Assembly (NCBI GenBank): GCA_039621445.1
Contig: CP154956.1
Span: forward strand, 66,790,257-66,854,256
Direction of reading: 5' to 3'
Source of the DNA: Euglena gracilis
Taxonomy: Eukaryota > Euglenida > Euglenophyceae > Euglenales
Length of the DNA stretch: 64,000 nt
Shown here: positions 18,360-27,616 of the stretch, piece by piece
Layout: every line of letters begins with the position of its first letter
Numbering within the stretch: the first letter of the stretch is position 1
The notes under the pieces: model-generated
Database searches by the model: none
What the model was told of the DNA's origin: nothing
What the model saw: only the letters and a program-made list of their open reading frames with translations
Translations under genes and position numbers: made by a program

Positions 18360-18418
18360 ATCGAAACGCAGACTCAGGTCAGAGTCTGCGTTTCAGACAC
18401 AGTTCTTGATATAAAGGC
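18360..18418 (+). repeat. Foldback family 3' end fragment
   Basis: CGCAGACTCAGGTCAGAGTC followed by CACAGTTCTTGATATAAAG is the right end of the foldback family, without the rest. Confidence 0.65.
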
Positions 18419-18419
18419 A

Positions 18420-18990
18420 TTGGCTCCCGTTTTTGCTCTCATTGTGCCCTCATCTGAAAAATAATTCCGCAGTACAATGCTCTGATGAAGCCACTGTGCA
18501 CGGGAGAGAGCCCGAAAAGCGAACGCAAGGGGGGGGTTTGGCAAACAACGACAGATGAGCTTCTTCGGGTGTTGAAATCTCCAAAAAACACTTCAACAAA
18601 GCATGTGTCCTGGGGCCAAAATCTTTCCACAGCAGACGCTCCCAGGAACCTGCACCGTGCAAACACCGATAAAATCGTCCACCTGGGGGGGCCGGGGCAT
18701 CTGTGCATCCATCATGGTGGCAATACGCCTCATGGTACTGAGAGGTGAACATCAAAGAGAACAGTAGAAATGGTCCAAAAAAGTGAAAATTCCATTCACG
18801 GCTTCGGCCTTCGGCCTTCGCGCCCCCCGGGTTCACACACAGAAGCGGGATTGGACCCCGGTTTTGCTTATAGAAAAATGAGTTGGGCATTGCAACCTGG
18901 CATTAGAAAGTTAGACATTTTGCTACTCAAAACCAGGAGTTAGCATACCAAATCAGCGTTTCTAACTCAAACGAAGGAACAAATTTGGAG
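18420..18990. other. Unassigned sequence with overlapping open frames
   Basis: Both strands are open for about 90-145 codons (18,485-18,748 plus; 18,450-18,890 minus). Composition is balanced, unlike the flanks, so a decayed gene fragment is possible. I see no recognisable motif in either frame. Confidence 0.25.
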
Positions 18991-20000
18991 AAATTTGTGC
19001 CAAAGGGGGTGTTGGGGTTGCGGGGGGTCGCGGGGGGGGGGGGTTGCGGGGGGAAATGGGTTTTGTAGACCCCCCCTTCATTTGAGCACACCCACGGGCC
19101 AACGGACCCCCCAACCCAACTCAAATAAGGGGGGGGGGTCAAAAATTCCTTTAGAAAGAGGGCAAAAAAAAAATTCGGCGCCTTCGGCGCATGAAAGAAA
19201 AATTTCCCCAGACCAAATGATCAATTGAGGGGGGGGGACGGGTCAAATAAAGGGGGGGCAGCTCATGTGTGACTTGTGCGACGTCATTTTGTCCTCTAAT
19301 TTTAGATCTCAATTGGGAATTTGCGTGCCATTCGGGCCCGAAAATAGGTTTAAGGATTTTGGGACCAATTTTTTGCACTTTTGATTCCAAATTGAGCGGC
19401 AAATTCCAAATTAATGCGACTTTTTTGAACTTTTGGAATCCCGCATCGGCTCCAGGGTGGGGGTCGCGGGGGGGTCGCGGGGGAAACACCCCCAAATCTG
19501 GCAATTTGCCGCTCAAAATTGAATTAATTGAATGAACTGTCAGAGAACGCCAAAAGGGAGAATTGGGGGTCACAGGGGACAGGGGGGGGGGGGTTGTGAG
19601 GGGGGGGCAAGGGGGGGGCGGGCGGGGGGGGGTTTGCAACAGGTCACAAGTGACTTGCATGACGTCATTTCTTCTCCAATTTTCAATTTGCATTCCATTT
19701 TGGTCCAAAAATAGAACGAATTTGGAATTTGTGACAAAATGGTGGTTCGGACCACGGGGGGGGCTAGGTAGTCAAGTTCGGGTCCCCGAACCCCCCCCCC
19801 TTGTCTGGTTGAGTGTGGACCCTAGTTTGGACCCGCGGGACCCCCCCCCCGGGACCAAGGCTCCCCAAAACAAAACCCGGATCCCCCCCCCTCGAACGCG
19901 ACCGGTCCTGTTGGCTCGCAACCTGACAGGGGGTCCTGCGGGACCCCCTCCCCCTAGTACGTCACCGGTTGAACACCACATTTTTGGTGGCCAAATGAGG
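18990..20000. repeat. G-run / TTGGGAATTTGCG repeat blocks
   Basis: Three blocks (about 18,990-19,140, 19,250-19,500 and 19,560-19,760) each pair GTCGCGGGG or GTTGCGGGG runs with CATGTGTGACTTGTG and AATTGGGAATTTGCG words. A C-rich part at 19,780-19,960 follows. The family is the same as 14,640-14,985. There is no gene. Confidence 0.5.
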
Positions 20001-20440
20001 AATCACCGAACCCGAAATTTTGGAAAAATTCCATGAATTCGGAGTCCCCACACCTAGAATTTGGATTTTGGCACCAAATTAAATTTGAAAAATCCCCCCC
20101 CAAACTTAGGAATGAACCTAAAAATTTCATAAAATAAGAATCACCACTCAAAATTTTTCCTAGAAAAATTTGGCCGAAAAGGGTCTCAGATTGGGTCCGA
20201 AGATGGTTGGAGACAAAGATCCAAGGGGGTGGCTCGGGACGCGGGGGGGGGACACCCGCCAACAGGGGCTGCAGGCTGCACCAGCCCCAGTTTTTTTAAA
20301 GGAGAAAAAAATACCCCCTGGACGCCTTTCCTTGCATTTTTGAGCCTCATGGAAACCAAAACTTTCCAAGGGCCTAAATTTCAGAAACTTGCAATTTGCA
20401 CAGTTTCGACGAAATGTTTCAACTTTTCATGAAACCTTTT
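20000..20440. other. Unassigned stretch
   Basis: GAATCACC, ATTTGG and similar words recur loosely. No frame, hairpin or known repeat dominates. Confidence 0.3.
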
Positions 20441-20449
20441 TTTGAGGGG

Positions 20450-20932
20450 CTATAGCTGGCTTGTTGGGTCGTGTGCTCTCTCCTCCTCACTTCTAGAGTC
20501 TAGGGCGGGCGGGCTACCCTTTGTGTGTGTTGATTTTGCTAGCTCCATTCCCCTCCTTTGCCTTTTTGGGGTAGATGCCTTTGGAGTGTGGGCGCTTTTT
20601 TTGGGGCGGTCGGGCTTTTTTGGTTTTTCTTTTTTTTTGTGGTGGTGGGCTGCCTTTTGGTGGGGGGGGGGTGTTTCCTTGGTGAAAACCTTCGTGCTTT
20701 GGGTTGCTTTGGCCTTGGGTTTGCTTGATTTGAATTCTACCCCAACCGCCAAAGGAAAATCGGCCCAAGAGTCGAAATGGAGGTTGCCAAATCGGTTTTT
20801 TGCACAGGTACCCTCACTCACCTCCTCAGAGTGTCCCCCCCCCCCCCCAAAGTGGCCAAAACTTTGGTAAATTTGGTTCACAGCCACTTTCTTTCGCCGA
20901 GCCCAAAAATTGACCCCCCCCAAAGTGTCCAT
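20450..20932 (-). other. Basic Lys/Pro-rich open frame of unknown status
   Basis: A 160-codon minus-strand frame has a strongly basic centre (KKKEKPKKPDRPKK) and a charged C-terminus (SRSEEERAHD). It could be a fragment of a nucleic-acid-binding protein. The opposite strand is also open as a Trp/Phe-rich frame, so chance is not excluded. There is no homologous copy in the window. Confidence 0.25.
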
Positions 20933-20939
20933 CCCCCTG

Positions 20940-22010
20940 AGTTGGCGGTTTTTGGGTTGGAGACCACTGTGAGGGGGAGGGGGGGGGATTGGGGTTCATT
21001 CGAGTGCCGGCCAGTCGCATCACCCGCATCCGGTCTCGCCGACACCCTTAAAAGAATACTTAAAAAAACTGGCCCAAGATGCAGACTCCACCCTGAGTCC
21101 TGCGTCCAGACGCAGGACTCAGTGCGGTCTTTATCGGTGCCAGGCGCGAAGGTCAGTAGGATTTCCGAGAGAGCGAAAGATTCGACGCGCGGGTTCGAGT
21201 CCCGATGAGCTACTCCGAGCCGGGAGTGCACGGGACTTGAACCAGCCATGGCATACGGCGCTGCCAGGCGGGGTAAGGAATGGCCGCCGTACGGCGGGAA
21301 GTTCCGATGGCGCCGTGGTGGAAATCAGCAACCAGAGGCTCGACCCTGGCGTGCCTGATGGGTAAGGGCCGGTGAACCATCGGTTCACCGGCGGTTGCCT
21401 ACCTGACGTGTCACGATTAAACCATTGCGGCTTCGGCCGAGCAGTGACACCAAGGACAAGCAACCCGTATCAAGCACGCCATCGCCAAGCATCAGGAGCT
21501 GAGGCAAGGGATGGAGGACTTCGAGTGCCTCGAACCCTAGGGCTAATGCCCCCTGGCGGAGTGTAGCTCCACAGGCGAGAAAGTGAAATTTCGAATCGAG
21601 CAACACTTTAGCGAAAGATTCCCACACTTGGTGGACAGATTGCAATCATAAGAAACTTGCCCAATTGTTGGCCGTTTTGCGGGAAATTAGCCAATGATTT
21701 TTCAGTGTTCGAAAAGAAACCCCAAAGTGCATACCATTGGGGTTGTTTTACTCCCCAGGGTGATCCAGCAGACCAGAAGGGAATGCCCCCCCTGCTTGCC
21801 GGGGGATCAGATGGAATCCGTATGGAAGGTCTGCCGCCATTCATATATGTGATGTGCATTCCTAAATTGCACCTGCTCATACTTGAATTTGGCTCAAACT
21901 CGCTTTGTAGCTTGAGACAGGGCTCACATTCGGCAGATAGGCGACCGCGATCGACGACGATGTTTACCTTTGAGGCCTTTTTTGAATTAAGATTTAAGAT
22001 TGAGATTTAG
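20940..22010. other. Unassigned sequence
   Basis: The stretch contains a CCTGAGTCCTGCGTCCAG hairpin at 21,093-21,125, the text GGGTTCGAGTCCCG at 21,190, and about 300 bases of balanced-composition DNA with several short hairpins (for example AACCATCGGTTCACCGG). A minus-strand frame at 21,131-21,463 is open for 110 codons without a motif I know. Confidence 0.3.
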
Positions 22011-22306
22011 TCCATCAAAGTCCAGGGGCAAGCAAATTTGAATTGTATTTGAAAAAAATAAGATAATTAATGTTGTGTCCTTCATAGTTGAAGGTGTGAT
22101 CCATGTGTTGTTCCTGCTGTGTTCTTTTGCAGTTTTTTCAACTTCAAACGTTTTTGTAGTCAAAATGTCTGCATGCATCTGTATAGCATCATTTAGCATA
22201 TTTGTATGTGGCATGTCATCACAATGCTTTTCTTCAATACAATATCCCAACAAATCCTGTGAACATTCTCTTCTGGGTAGTTTTTGTGACATCATGAATT
22301 TCAAAA

Positions 22307-22552
22307 TTCTTCTTCTTCTTCTTCTTCTTCTTCTTCTTCTTCTTCTTCTGCTTCTGCTTCTTCTGCTTCTTCTGCTTCTTCTGCTTCTTCTGCTTCTTCT
22401 TCTTCTTCTTCTTCTTCTTCTTCTTCTTCTTCTTCTTCTTCTTCTTCTTCTTCTTCTTCTTCTTCTTCTTCTTCTCCTCCTCCTCCTCCTCCTGCTCCTC
22501 CTCCTCCTTCTTCTTCTTCTTCTTCTTCTTCTTCTTCTTCTTCTTTTCTTAT
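22307..22552. repeat. (CTT)n microsatellite with CTG/CTC variants
   Basis: About 80 uninterrupted trinucleotide units occur, mainly CTT with blocks of CTGCTT and CTC. The long poly-Leu and poly-Arg frames over it are not genes. Confidence 0.95.
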
Positions 22553-22595
22553 TTTTGAAGCTGCTGGAACATTGTAAAATATGGCAAACCAATTA

Positions 22596-22698
22596 AGGAG
22601 GAGGAGGAGGAGGAGGAGGAGGAGGAGGAGGAGGAGGAGGAGGAGGGGAGGAGGAGGAGGAGGAGCAGGAGGAGGAGGAGGAGGAGGAGGAGGAGCAG
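22596..22698. repeat. (AGG)n microsatellite
   Basis: About 33 AGG units with two GGAGCAGG variants lie 45 bases after the CTT tract. Confidence 0.95.
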
Positions 22699-22714
22699 GG
22701 TGGGTCGTCGTTTA

Positions 22715-22919
22715 TTACTCGTTCAAAACATCGTTTAAAACCAGTTTAAAACCGTCGTCATAAACCAAAAAGACAGGTTTTCGACGTATGGAAAAAGACC
22801 TATTGAGGTTTGGCGAAGCGCCAGTACCAGCAACGACCGGCGTGACCCCGTTGGCGACTGCAAGATCAAGACAGACCTTCATGCGGCGCCGAAGTTCCGC
22901 CCCGAGCACGTGGTACAAC
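22715..22919 (-). pseudogene. Open frame split by the retrotransposon
   Basis: On the minus strand the frame reads ELRRRMKVCLDLAVANG, VAGTGASPNLNRS and KPVFLVYDDGFK before its stop. If the retrotransposon and one copy of its 4-bp duplication are mentally removed, the frame continues upstream into 37,607-37,640 without a stop. This suggests the element landed in a coding or formerly coding sequence. The family is unknown, and the plus strand is also open, so the coding strand is uncertain. Confidence 0.35.
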
Positions 22920-23739
22920 TGTCGGCTGCCGGCTTTCTCTGGCAGCCAAAAATTGCCAGAAAGCGCAAATTTCAAAGTCGCGGGTAACAGCCAATCAGTT
23001 AGAGAAACCCGCGACACAAATTGGAAGCGGGTCAAATTACATTGCGCTTTCAAATTCATCTTTTTTACAGAACTTGAGGGGTTTTCCCCATCATTTGGCA
23101 AAGAGGAAATACATTGAATTGGATTTGATCAATCACATTGCTGAATTGGAATTGGTGATTACATTGTTGGTCATTACATTGTTGGTGGAGTTATTGAAGT
23201 CAATTTGGTATTGAAATCAAGAAGGAGACCCTACAACACCGCCATCACCACCGCCGCCTACACCCTATACCCCTCTTCCTTGCCCCAGGTTGTTTTTTCA
23301 TCACATTCAGTCACTCTCACAGATTTCCAACAGTGTGATTGCTTCTCCAGTGGGTTGGGATTCATTCAGATTCAGTGGGTTGGTTTGTGGGTTGGTTTGT
23401 GCAAGAGAGTGTGTGAGAGAGAAAAGTGAGATTTCAGAGAGAAAAGTTCGATTTCATTGCAAATGGCAGATTTTTCGTTTTTCACCAAAATTTCGGAAAC
23501 CCTTGAAAAAACGATCCTACGCACCGGCTGGGGTTGGGGAAAATACCTGAGTGAAACAAACGGGGGTTGGCTTGAGCCCACCAACCCTCGGAGAAAGCGC
23601 AGGCCCCACCCCGGAAACACCCACCCCCCGGGTGTTGGTGGTTTGCCACGACGGCGAGGACCCCCCGGGCCCTCGGCCCACCGGGACTCGCCGGTCGCGG
23701 GGGCGACCGGCGGCGCACAGGGGGTGGGGCCGGCGAACA
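22920..23739 (+). repeat. 5' LTR
   Basis: The repeat is 820 bp with TG...CA ends. By eye it differs from the 3' LTR at about four positions (near 22,945, 23,410 and two near 23,631). Its right part contains the ATG of the gag frame (23,463), so U5 is translated. A pyrimidine-rich stretch with CCTATACCCCTC near 23,265 may be the promoter region; that is a guess. Confidence 0.93.
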
Positions 23740-26633
23740 TGGTCGCAGAGGTTTGTTCTGCTGGCTCTGCCAGCAGAATCATTGAGGATTTTTCAGATTC
23801 GGTGAACATCGTGGCAGAGATTCGTTCCGCTGGCTCTGCCAGCAGAATCAGTGCAAAGTTTTCAGATTCGGCTGACATTGCAAGCAAAGGTTGTTTCACT
23901 GACCCAGTCAGTGAAAATTTTTCAGAGACGGTCGACACGGTCACAGAGATTTGTTCTGGTGGCTGTGCCAGCAGAATGGTACACAAGGACAGTTTCATCA
24001 ACCCTGTGGTCTGTGAATTTTCAGAAGAATCTGCAGAAATCTGCTCGTTTCCCGGCCAATCTGTCCGAATTTCAGATTGTGGTGAAAATTTTCTGAGATC
24101 TGTGGCAGAAAGCTGTTTTCAGAACGTAAAGGAAACTGAATTTTCTGCAGCCCAGTTTTCAGAACCTGTGGCATCATTGCAAATCATGATGGAATCTGTG
24201 GCAGAAAACAATTTTCAGGCTGCAGAAACTTTATCGGCTTCAGGATTTTCAGAAACGACACAGGAATCAGAATCTGATTCTGATTCGGAGAGGGGGTTAA
24301 TTACATGCATAAGGCCCATCACGGTGGCAGGGCCAGAAAATTTACAGCTGATTCCACTGCATGGCAGTGATGAGGAACCAGACCCCCCAGCTTACGAAAG
24401 CAAAACAGAGGAAGAAAAAAGAGCTGAAAACGCAATAATTCAGGAAATGGTGATGCGTCGAATGAAAGCTGCTGGCATGTGGCCAGTAAATTTTTCAGGT
24501 TTTCAGCAAATTTTTGTGTCATCACGAGACAGCAGCCCAGGGCCAGAACAAAAAAATTTGTGTTTAACAGCCCAGCCAGAACCATTGCTGTTAACACAGA
24601 GTCCAGAATCGCAGTCAGCACAGCCAACTGCAGCCCAGCTGCAGGTTTTTCAGCCAGACCAGCCGTTTTTGGCTGAGATATCTGTCCCAGCCCAGATGCC
24701 TGGGCAGGTTTTTCACCCAGCCCAGCAGTTTTCGGCTGGGTCATCTGTCCCAGCAATCATGGGGCCAGCCCAGATGTGTGGGCAGGGTTCGCAGCCAGCG
24801 TTATCAGTGTCTTTAAACACAGGCCCAGCCCAGGTTTTTCGGCCAATTCAGCCAGATTTTCCACAGACCCAGCCACAAAATTTACAGCCAAACACCAGTT
24901 TATCTGCAGAAACTGGGTCCGAAAACCCTGAAAATCAGCATGATGTGGAAATGGAATCGGGGTATGGCCAATCTGATGATGATTGGAACAACTGGGGTGA
25001 GGAAATCAGTTGCAAAATTGAATGTTTACATGGCAGACTTTTGGTTCAAGAAGGAAAAAACCCTGAAAAAACGGCTGAAATTCTGGTGGGTGAGGCAGAA
25101 AACAGGCTAAATCGGGCATTGGCCATGTCACATGGGCAGACATTGAATCTGGTCAATGAGGCATTGGGCATGCATGATCAGCGAATGGCTGATCACATTG
25201 CCATGGTGAAACGTGAAATTCAGGCTGAACTGAGTGCAACCGTGAACGACTTGCTTTTGCAGTTTCAGCAAAATGGTGAAATGGTGCAAAATCTGGCCCA
25301 ATGCCAAAGGCATTTGTTGAGTGTGGAAATGGAACGGCAGTTTGCTGAAAAAGTGAAGAAAGTGGAGGATGGAGTAAACACGTTTTTTGAGACCCAGGTT
25401 GAGGGGTTGAGAAAAAATGAGAGGGATTTTTCTCAGAAGCTGTCGTTTTTGGAAAAATCTGTGGGGGAGATGCACGTGGTGGTGCAACAAGTGGGGGAGA
25501 AGGAAAAACAGCAGGAAATTGCTGTTAATCAGGTCAAATCTGCAGTCGGTGAGCTAAGCTCTGGTCTGGAGGGACGCTTTGGGATCATTTTTCAGCAATG
25601 CAAAGGTTTGGGGGAGACTGAGTGTGCCAAATTTCAGGCGCAGGCTGAGAAATTGAAGGAATTTTCACAGTCCCTGGAGCGAGAGAGCAAAGCTCTGAAT
25701 GATCGTTTGGGGAGGTTGGAGAATTTTCTGGGTCGGAAAGATTTTCCCATTGAGAAAGTCTGTGACCTGATTAACAAGAGTGAGGAAACAATTCGGTTGG
25801 AGGTGCAAAGGGAGTTGGGGCTGCAAACGAGAAAGAATTTGGAGGTCATTATCAGTGAAATGTTGCAGGAAAGGTTGAGGCTGAGTGAAAGGGAGGGGCA
25901 GTTTGAGAAAGTTCGGGCTGAAATGGAAAATTCGATGAAACAGCAGGTTGGAGTTTTACTGCAACAGCAGTCCAGTGAACTTTTTAAAGAACAGCAGGAG
26001 CGGAAAAAATTGCAACAAAAGCTGTATTTATTTCAGGCTGAGTTTTTGGTGATGAAAAATCAGCACGCTGAATCTGCCAAATCTGCGACAGTGGATCTGA
26101 CAAAGGAAATGAGAGAAAAATCAGCGGGAAACCCAGAAATCGAGGAGTTTGATCTTTTTGGTTACACCGATTTACCTGCGATTGAGAAAAATCCGGTTCA
26201 AATTGAAGGCTATGAATACGCTGAACCAGGATCACATGCGACACATGTCAGGCAGGTTTGTGCACGACCTGTGGGGGCAGTGCCTGCAGGTGCAGGGCTG
26301 GTTTCATCAAATGCAGTGGCAACGCATCAATTGATGAAAAACCTGGTAGCTCCAAATTTTTCTGGACAGCCAAAAGACTGGTCGTCCTTTGTGCGGGATT
26401 GGGATCAATATTTCAGGACGTTGGTTATTTTGCAAAATGGACATGTGTCTGATCCACTCAAACTTCGGCTTTTTGCAATGGCTCTGGACGACACAAATCA
26501 GAAGGAATTGCAATTCCGAATAGAATTGAACGGAAAAACATCTTTCGAGGAGGAATTTGACAGGATTTTCGGGAAATACGCTGGAACTCAGTCCGACTGT
26601 GCCAGAAAAAATGGTATGATGTCAAGGTTGTGA
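23463..26633 (+). CDS. Gag, first open frame (LTR-initiated)
   Basis: The first ATG is 277 bases before the LTR end, so about 92 residues come from the LTR. The frame then crosses the primer site. After this come four imperfect ~22-residue repeats with the core SAGSASRI and DFSDS (about residues 95-180), and a Pro/Gln-rich region with repeated PAQ words (about 365-490). A long charged stretch that looks like coiled coil follows (about 510-870). Last is a capsid-like segment with FSGQPKDWSSFVRDWDQYF and LKLRLFAMALD. The frame ends at a TGA just after an AAAAAA run, where the continuation lies in another frame. Over 1,000 residues is long for a Ty3 Gag. Its role would be particle assembly around the RNA. 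Confidence 0.8.
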   Translation: MADFSFFTKISETLEKTILRTGWGWGKYLSETNGGWLEPTNPRRKRRPHPGNTHPPGVGGLPRRRGPPGPSAHRDSPVAGATGGAQGVGPANMVAEVCSAGSASRIIEDFSDSVNIVAEIRSAGSASRISAKFSDSADIASKGCFTDPVSENFSETVDTVTEICSGGCASRMVHKDSFINPVVCEFSEESAEICSFPGQSVRISDCGENFLRSVAESCFQNVKETEFSAAQFSEPVASLQIMMESVAENNFQAAETLSASGFSETTQESESDSDSERGLITCIRPITVAGPENLQLIPLHGSDEEPDPPAYESKTEEEKRAENAIIQEMVMRRMKAAGMWPVNFSGFQQIFVSSRDSSPGPEQKNLCLTAQPEPLLLTQSPESQSAQPTAAQLQVFQPDQPFLAEISVPAQMPGQVFHPAQQFSAGSSVPAIMGPAQMCGQGSQPALSVSLNTGPAQVFRPIQPDFPQTQPQNLQPNTSLSAETGSENPENQHDVEMESGYGQSDDDWNNWGEEISCKIECLHGRLLVQEGKNPEKTAEILVGEAENRLNRALAMSHGQTLNLVNEALGMHDQRMADHIAMVKREIQAELSATVNDLLLQFQQNGEMVQNLAQCQRHLLSVEMERQFAEKVKKVEDGVNTFFETQVEGLRKNERDFSQKLSFLEKSVGEMHVVVQQVGEKEKQQEIAVNQVKSAVGELSSGLEGRFGIIFQQCKGLGETECAKFQAQAEKLKEFSQSLERESKALNDRLGRLENFLGRKDFPIEKVCDLINKSEETIRLEVQRELGLQTRKNLEVIISEMLQERLRLSEREGQFEKVRAEMENSMKQQVGVLLQQQSSELFKEQQERKKLQQKLYLFQAEFLVMKNQHAESAKSATVDLTKEMREKSAGNPEIEEFDLFGYTDLPAIEKNPVQIEGYEYAEPGSHATHVRQVCARPVGAVPAGAGLVSSNAVATHQLMKNLVAPNFSGQPKDWSSFVRDWDQYFRTLVILQNGHVSDPLKLRLFAMALDDTNQKELQFRIELNGKTSFEEEFDRIFGKYAGTQSDCARKNGMMSRL
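23740..23751 (+). promoter_or_regulatory. Primer binding site
   Basis: TGGTCGCAGAGG follows the LTR directly. Plant initiator tRNA-Met primes at TGGTATCAGAGC; nine of the first eleven bases agree. Here the site also lies within the translated gag frame. Confidence 0.7.
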
Positions 26634-27616
26634 ACCAAGGGAAGATTACTGTACGAGAATGGCGAGACTTTGTCATAAAGTTCAGAATGGCCTGAAGACA
26701 GGTGAAAAGTGCCACTGACGATGAGGCAGAAAGGCTGGTCAAGGGAAAACTGCCAAATTTCATTTTGCATTGGGTCGCCGATGAGGAGGAAAGGAAATCA
26801 ACGTGTGGACCGAAAGTCAAAATGTACCCTGGAGTGCCTGCAACCGAGGAAAACATTATTTGTGCCGTGGAACGTGTCACTGGGGAAAAGCCCTGCAAGG
26901 TTTCGAAAGTTTCACCGCTGGAGTTCGAAGTCTTTTTGCCCAATATTACGATTTGCGACAAACTGAAAGAGGTCAGTGGGAAACCAATCACAGGCACGGA
27001 TAAAAGAATCAAAATTGTGGAGGAAAAGCCAAAAATGGGAGCTGAAGAAATTTTCCGTTTTGTTGAGCGAAAATTGTCATCCAGGGATGATCAAGACATG
27101 TTACACAGTTCCAGAGAGCCAAATGGGTCCGGAAACCGGAGGGCCAGGTCTGCAAAGGCAGATCGGGCCAAGGGGTCCAGGACACCCTCCCCAGCACGGT
27201 CAGCAAAGGGGGGCGAAACGGTGGCAAAACCGTCCGTTGGAAAATCAGATTCACAGGTGGCAGCTCCTACGAACAATGCAAACGTGAACCCCCCAGTGCA
27301 AAATCCAGTGCCAGTGATTCGATCACAGTCATTGCCACCCCCCCAGCAATCTCAATTTGGCAATGGGGGTGGATGGAGAAACGATTCTGGGTGGAATTCC
27401 AATGCCAATGCCAATTTTCAGGGAAATCAGTGGTGGCACTCAAATCAACAGAATTTTGATTCACAGTCTGGTGGTGGCAAAGGCAAAGGCAAAGGAAAGG
27501 GCAAAGGAAACAATTCTTGGGGGAAAGGAAACAATGGAAATGACTGGTCTAGGGGAAAGGGCCAAGATGGTGGAAAAGGCAAAGGCAAAGGGAGGGGGAA
27601 AGGAAACCGTTGCTAG
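26590..27616 (+). pseudogene. Gag, second part, nucleocapsid-like basic tail
   Basis: Reading resumes in another frame at the AAAAAA run (KWYDVKVVNQGKITVREW). A further double shift around 26,690 breaks it with a TGA, and from about 26,700 the frame is open to the TAG at 27,614. It contains DDEAERLVKGKLPNF, a globular region, then a Ser/Arg-rich linker and an Asn/Gly-rich tail ending in many GKGKGK units. No CCHC zinc knuckle is present; the basic GK repeat probably serves for RNA binding. Whether the shift at the A-run is programmed or a mutation cannot be told from one copy. The later TGA is clearly damage. Confidence 0.7.
27614..27616 (+). other. In-frame UAG between gag and pol
   Basis: A single TAG ends the gag tail. 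The same frame then stays open through GAT AGC CGG into the methyltransferase and on to RT. This is the layout of elements that express Pol by stop-codon readthrough. The downstream context GAUAGC does not match the CARYYA signal of plant viruses. Confidence 0.6.

Noticed and set aside
21180-21250. Possible tRNA gene: GGGTTCGAGTCCCG on the plus strand and GGTTCAAGTCCCGTGCAC on the minus strand
   Set aside because: Only B-box-like words are present. I cannot fold an acceptor stem, D arm and anticodon arm around either, and A-box spacing is wrong.
22075-22763. Long poly-Leu, poly-Arg and Gly-rich open frames
   Set aside because: They are translations of the (CTT)n and (AGG)n microsatellites.
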